From positions 11,832,501 to 11,896,500 of the forward strand of contig JAULJL010000011.1 of the NCBI GenBank assembly GCA_030761205.1: DNA of 64,000 nt, written 5' to 3'. The notes under the pieces were generated by a model that ran no database searches, had not been told where the DNA came from, and saw nothing but the letters and a program-made list of their open reading frames with translations. This document shows positions 59,543-64,000 of the stretch, piece after piece; the first letter of the stretch is position 1, and each line of letters begins with the position of its first letter. Both the position numbers and the translations under genes were made by a program. Source of the DNA: Fremontodendron californicum (lineage: Eukaryota > Streptophyta > Magnoliopsida > Malvales > Malvaceae).

Positions 59543-61045
59543 TGATAACTCGTATAATTATATAGTTCTTAGTTATGTTTTATTATTGTTTTGTGTCAAA
59601 TACGAGTTATTATTGTTTAGTCTAATTGTGTTTATGATATTTTATATTTTTATGTAATTTGGTGTTTTTCACGAGTTTCTTTGAGTGATTTCAGATTACT
59701 AGGTTAAATCAAGAATTAAGGGCAAATCCAATTCAGTTCCAGTTCCGACACCTTTTGCCATATCAGCTATATCTGGAGTTTCACTGAAGCATTAAGGCTG
59801 AAATTTTTACAGTGAATAGTTAAGAGGCATATCTATCTTTTTCATGTTTTACACTTCTTGAAACGGAGTCGTTTTCCCTAGCGAAATCGACCATCAAGTT
59901 GGCTGATGTGTAATGACGTCTGTGCTGACCTGTTTTGGTATTTTGACCATATCTTCTGATCCACATGAGAAAATGATCTGATTCCAACGGCTATGGATCC
60001 GTAACTGATAGGGGTATATTTTTCTAGAAGACCATTTGATCAGATCGAGCCTCCAACATTGACAAAATCGACCATCAAGCTGGCTGATCAGAATTGTCAT
60101 ACAATATGACGAAAATTGTTAGAAAAATGCACCCACCTATTATACCTACCTTTGAAATTTATAAAGCTTGTCTCTTGTCATTTAGCTCTCCAAAATGTGT
60201 ATAAATAGAGGGCCTTGGATGAGCATTAAAGGACATTGGTAGGATATTAGCCATTGTAATAAAATTCTCTAAGTTTTCTTTTTCTTTCCTTTCTCTAGTT
60301 TTCTTTTTCTATATTTACTTATGCTTCTTACATTTTTTTTCATTTTATTCATATCTAGTATGTGTTGCTAATCATATTGTTGAGGTGATGAGGTGAAGCT
60401 CTTGGTAAATGCTAAGGTTAGTCTCGTAAACATTAGCTAAAATGAATTATCATTTATAAACACTAGTATAGATAATATTTTCTTTTGGTTTAAAATCATA
60501 CTTGCAAAGTAGGGATCTTGATTCATTATTGACAATGAAAATGGCACAATAAATGCTTGGTTTCATAACCTTGATTTGTTGTAGACATATACCTTGGCAT
60601 AAGGAATGCTTGGACTCTTTTTATGAGTTTTGAGGACACCAAATGAACATAATATCATATGCTATGGACGTTGGACAATTTGGACTGAATTGCTAAACCT
60701 TTCGATTGGAACCTCCTTTATGTGTGGATTTCAATTGTGTAATAAAACAAGATTAATCTTAGCATAACACCAAGAGTGGATTCTCTAACCTCAACATCTT
60801 TTCTTATTGTTTTTTTTTTATCTTGTTTAATTTCTTTTATATTTTGTTTATTTTGTTCTCTAATATCTTGTTTATCTTATTTTGTTGTTGATTCCCTAAT
60901 ATCTTGTTTACTTTCTTTGTCTTATATATTTATAAACTTATACTTACTAATACGCTTCCCTGTGGTTCGACCTCAGACACACGAGAATTTATTACTTGAA
61001 CATAACCTGCACTTGGGTTTACAACTCTTAATTGAGTCTCCATCA
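59543..61045 (+). repeat. 5' LTR of the Athila-type element
   Basis: Starts TGATAACTCG and ends CTCCATCA, six bases before the primer binding site. A TATA-like GTGTATAAATAGAG lies at about 60198-60211, followed at a fitting distance by transcript-like sequence, and the 3' part has TGTGGTTCGACCTCAGACA typical of this LTR class. Length about 1,503 bp. The partner LTR is outside the window, so the end was set by the TG...CA rule. Confidence 0.75.
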
Positions 61046-61051
61046 AGTTTT

Positions 61052-61069
61052 TGGCGCCGTTGCCGGGGA
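61052..61069 (+). other. Primer binding site complementary to tRNA-Asp
   Basis: TGGCGCCGTTGCCGGGGA is the exact complement of the 3' end of plant tRNA-Asp (known from the family) and marks where minus-strand DNA synthesis starts. Position just after the LTR supports both calls. Confidence 0.9.
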
Positions 61070-61107
61070 GGCAATACTAAGTATATAAGTTTATAAGTAT
61101 ATTTATT

Positions 61108-61275
61108 TTTATTGGCTGGTTATACCGCCTAATTTTCTATATATTTATATTTATATTGTATATTAACTTTGTTTTATTTCTATTGGCTGGTTATACCGCC
61201 TAATTTGTATATTAACTTTGTTTTATTTTTATTGGCTGGTTATACCGCCTAATCTGTATATTAACTTTGTTTTAT
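61108..61275 (+). repeat. Triple direct repeat in the retrotransposon leader
   Basis: The phrase ATTGGCTGGTTATACCGCCT starts at 61111, 61182 and 61231, each followed by AATNTNTATATTAACTTTG-like sequence and TTTTATT. The inner GGCTGGTTATACCGCC can pair with itself (GGC and GCC, GGT and ACC), giving three short stems before gag. Confidence 0.85.
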
Positions 61276-61366
61276 GCTTGTTTGGCGACGTGATTTTAGA
61301 TCTCGTCGTTTAGTTAGATTTTATTGTGAAACTTTTTCAGGTAATCTTTCTAATACAACTCCTACC

Positions 61367-64000
61367 ATGGCTGACAATGAAAGTGTTCATGCTTAAGATG
61401 AGAACAGACAAGTACGCACCATGCGTGACTACTTGCAACCAACTCGAAGCTCATCACCCTCTTGTTTTATTTTTCCTCTCAATGCAAACAACTTTCGTTT
61501 TAAACCAGGTATGATAGCTTTGCTTCCAAATTTCCATGGGTTAGAATCGGAAAGTGCTTACTCGTTTCTAAAAGACTTCGAAGATGTATGTGTCACCTTT
61601 AATGACCAACAATGTACAAATGAAATTGTCAAGCTAAAATTATTTCCTTTTTCTTTAAAAGATAAAGCAAAAATTTGGCTTCATAATTTAAAACCAAGGT
61701 CAATTGGCACATGGCAAGAATTACAAACTGAGTTTCTAAAGAAATTTTTCCCAGCACATAAAACTACTGCTTTGAAAAGACAGATTCAAAATTTCAATCA
61801 AAATCAAAATGAAGCATTTTTTCAGTGCTGGGAGCGTTTTAAAGATTTGTTAAGTTCTTGTCCACATCATGGTTTTGAAAAATGGCGTCTTATTAGTTTC
61901 TTTTATGAAAGTTTAACTCCCGAAACTAAACAATTTGTTGAAACAATGTGTAACGGTGAGTTTCTAGAAAAAGAACCTGAAGAAGCCTTTGACTACCTAG
62001 ACCATTTGGCAGATAACTCTCAACCCTGGCACACAGATAATTCCTCTGAAAGTTCCAATAGATCTAATCTTTTTTCTAACAGAGGTAAATATCATTTTAG
62101 TCAAGAAGATGAGATAAAAGCTAAAGTAGCTAATTTGGCTAGAAAGATTGAAGCCATGGAACTTAGAGAAGTAAAAGAAGTCAAAACGGTTAAAAATGAA
62201 GAAAGTTGTGGAATTTGTGAAATCATGGGACACCCCACTTCTGAATGTCCAAACATTCCCATTCTTAAATAAGCGTTGCATGATCAAGTAAATTCCATAA
62301 ACACATTTAAAAAGCCTTTTCCTTCTCCTTACTCTGAAACGTATAACCCTGAATGGAGAAATCATCCCAACTTCAGTTGGCGGAATAATAATCATGTTCA
62401 GGTACCACAATCTCAAAAGCCGGGCAACACTTTTTCCTATCAACCTTCACGTGTACAAACCTTGGAAGAGACATTGCAAGCATTCATGCAAACACAAGCA
62501 AATGTGAATAACCAAACTTCACAGGACATCAATGAGATCAAAAACACCTTGTCCACATTGACAGCTTCATTACGCACTCAAGAAAAAGGTAAGTTTCCTG
62601 CTCAGCCTCAGCCTAACCCTTCTACTCAATGTTTTGTTTCTTGCTCCAATGAAACTCAACAGGAAAATGCCAGTTCTATCACAACTCTTCGAAGTGGAAA
62701 GGCAATTGACAAAAACATTCCATCAAAAGACCAAGATCCTCCTTCCCCTCCGAAAAGTAACGGTAAGGATGATGGTAAGTCTGAACTTCTTGAAAATTTG
62801 GACAAAGAAAAAGGTATGCATCCTGCTCCTTTTCCTCAAAGGTTGCAAACAATAAAGAATTTGAATCAAAATGCAGAAATTTATGAACTTTTCAAACAAG
62901 TTAAGATTAACATTCCTTTATTGGATGCAATCAAACAAGTTCCATCTTATGCTAAATTTTTGAAGGACATGTGCACATTTGAAAGGAAACATAATGTACA
63001 AAAGAAAGCATTTCTGACGGAAAGTGTGAGCTCAATCATTCAGCACCTTACTCCACCAAAATTCAAAGATCCTGGATGTCCAACAATCTCATGCATCATT
63101 GGAAACACTAGAACAGAACGTGCATTGCTTGATCTTGGTGCTAGTGTTAATCTTTTGCCTTTTTCTGTTTATCAACAGTTAGGTTTAGGTGAACTCAAGG
63201 AAACACCTGTTACACTTCAACTAGCTGATCGTTCTGTAAAAATTCCTCGAGGGATAGTTGAAGATGTTTTGGTTCAAATTGAAAATTTTTACTTCCCTGT
63301 TGATTTTATTGTTTTGGACACACATCCTGTTTCAAATCCAAATGTTCAAATTCCTGTTATATTAGGCCGTCCATTTCTTGCAACTTCTAATGCTCTGATA
63401 AATTGCAGGAATGGTATTTTGAACATTTCTTTTGGAAATATGACTTTAGAATTAAATGTGTTCAACATTTGCAAGCAACCTGGTGATGATTCAGAAGTAC
63501 ATGAAGTGGATTTCATTGAAGAACTTGTTCATGAACATCTCACCACTACCACATTCCATGATCCTTTAGAAGCTTATTTAATTGAATGTGAGTTTGATAA
63601 TGCTTCAGAAATTTCACACACTGATTCTTTGTTAAATTCTTTTCAGGATAAGCATCGTTGGAAACAAAAGTTTGAGGAACTCCCATCACTCACAAATGTC
63701 ACTGTACCATCAACTATTGAACCGCCCAAGCTGGATTTAAAACCATTGCCATCCGAGCTAAAATATTCCTTTTTGGGAAAAATTCCTTCTCAATGGAGCC
63801 CCCAAGATAAAAGGAAGTTTCTGAATGAGGTAAAGAAGTTCTACTGGGATGACCCTTACTTGTTCAAATATTGTCCTGATCAAATTTTTCGAAGATGCAT
63901 TCCCGACAATGAGGTAAGTAGTGTAATTAAGTTTTGTCATTCCGAGGCATGTGGTGGTCATTTTTCATCAAAGAAAACTGCTGCAAAAATTTTACAGTGT
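61367..64000 (+). pseudogene. Athila-type gag-pol polyprotein, two stops and an RT/RNase H deletion
   Basis: The likely start at 61367 reads MADNESVHA and then an in-frame TAA (61394). The frame goes on from 61421 for 283 codons with the Retrotrans_gag domain (LKLFPFSLKDKAKIWLHNL, then FLKKFFPAHKT) and a zinc-knuckle-like CGICEIMGHPTSECP, stopping at TAA 62270-62272. The same frame continues without further stops to the window end: a gag-pro linker, then aspartic protease text (LLDLGASVNLLP; the usual Asp-Ser/Thr-Gly core reads DLG), ILGRPFLAT, and then LPSELKYSFLG at the start of RT. At about 63776 it passes directly to KIPSQWSPQDKRKF and the integrase zinc-binding motif (KYCPDQIFRRCIP, CHSEACGGHF). 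RT and RNase H (more than 400 residues in relatives) are absent and frame is kept. Confidence 0.85.

Larger units (their letters stand above)
59543..64000 (+). mobile_element. Athila-type Ty3/Gypsy retrotransposon, internally deleted, runs off the window
   Basis: A 5' LTR (59543-61045) is followed by a primer binding site matching tRNA-Asp, a leader with triple repeats, gag, protease and then directly the integrase zinc-binding segment. Reverse transcriptase and RNase H are missing in between. The element continues past 64000, so the rest of integrase, any further open frame and the 3' LTR are not visible. It is inserted in a repeat unit of Pack-MULE B and so is younger than that element. Confidence 0.85.

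Noticed and set aside
61046..61075. tRNA-Asp gene
   Set aside because: Only the complement of the tRNA 3' end is present; this is a retrotransposon primer binding site, not a tRNA gene.
60776..61096. 106-codon frame at the end of the LTR
   Set aside because: Leu/Ser/Phe-rich reading of T-rich LTR sequence that crosses the primer binding site.

Overview
The window reads as nuclear DNA of a dicot plant. It is AT-rich, has only two intact genes, both with short exons and GT-AG introns, and the rest is a dense, nested mix of DNA transposons, MITEs, LTR retrotransposons and LINE remnants. The style of the CACTA element (arrays of AGCGGCGTTT at its ends) and of the two genes recalls Malvaceae such as cotton; that assignment is from memory and not proven here. 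There is no bacterial-style operon, CRISPR array, rRNA or tRNA gene.

Layout. 1-11.3 kb: a decayed Mutator-like (MULE) transposase gene on the + strand, split by an 8.7 kb CACTA element (590-9269, 3-bp duplication CCA) and again by a hAT element (9871-10876). 11.3-14.7 kb: degenerate sequence and a minus-strand LINE tail split by a MITE. 15.4-19.4 kb: an intact seven-exon amino-acid permease gene of the BAT1 type. 20-22.6 kb: an unrecognised gene fragment and retrotransposon LTR-like sequence. 22.9-30.5 kb: a complete Pack-MULE (long terminal inverted repeats, 9-bp duplication with one mismatch) carrying fragments of a RanBP1 gene and a receptor kinase plus arrays of ATGTACATAT. 30.9-39.2 kb: a Harbinger-type MITE, Copia and Gypsy scraps, tandem repeats and nested hAT elements. 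39.7-45.4 kb: an intact seven-exon nucleotide-sugar transporter gene with a complete miniature LTR element (TRIM) in one intron and a hAT MITE in another. 45.4-53.9 kb: MITE-in-MITE clusters, an LTR-like block and a second LINE remnant. 53.9-59.5 kb: a second Pack-MULE related to the first, carrying beta-galactosidase (GH2) exons, interrupted by an Athila-type Gypsy retrotransposon that runs off the window end and has lost its reverse transcriptase and RNase H.

The two host genes look functional: every exon junction I built keeps frame, and predicted lengths (526 and 355 residues) are as expected. The mobile elements all look non-autonomous or decayed. The least ordinary features are the pair of related Pack-MULEs with different captured genes and the same dense arrays of a palindrome containing TGTACATA, and the in-frame deletion of RT and RNase H in the Athila element.
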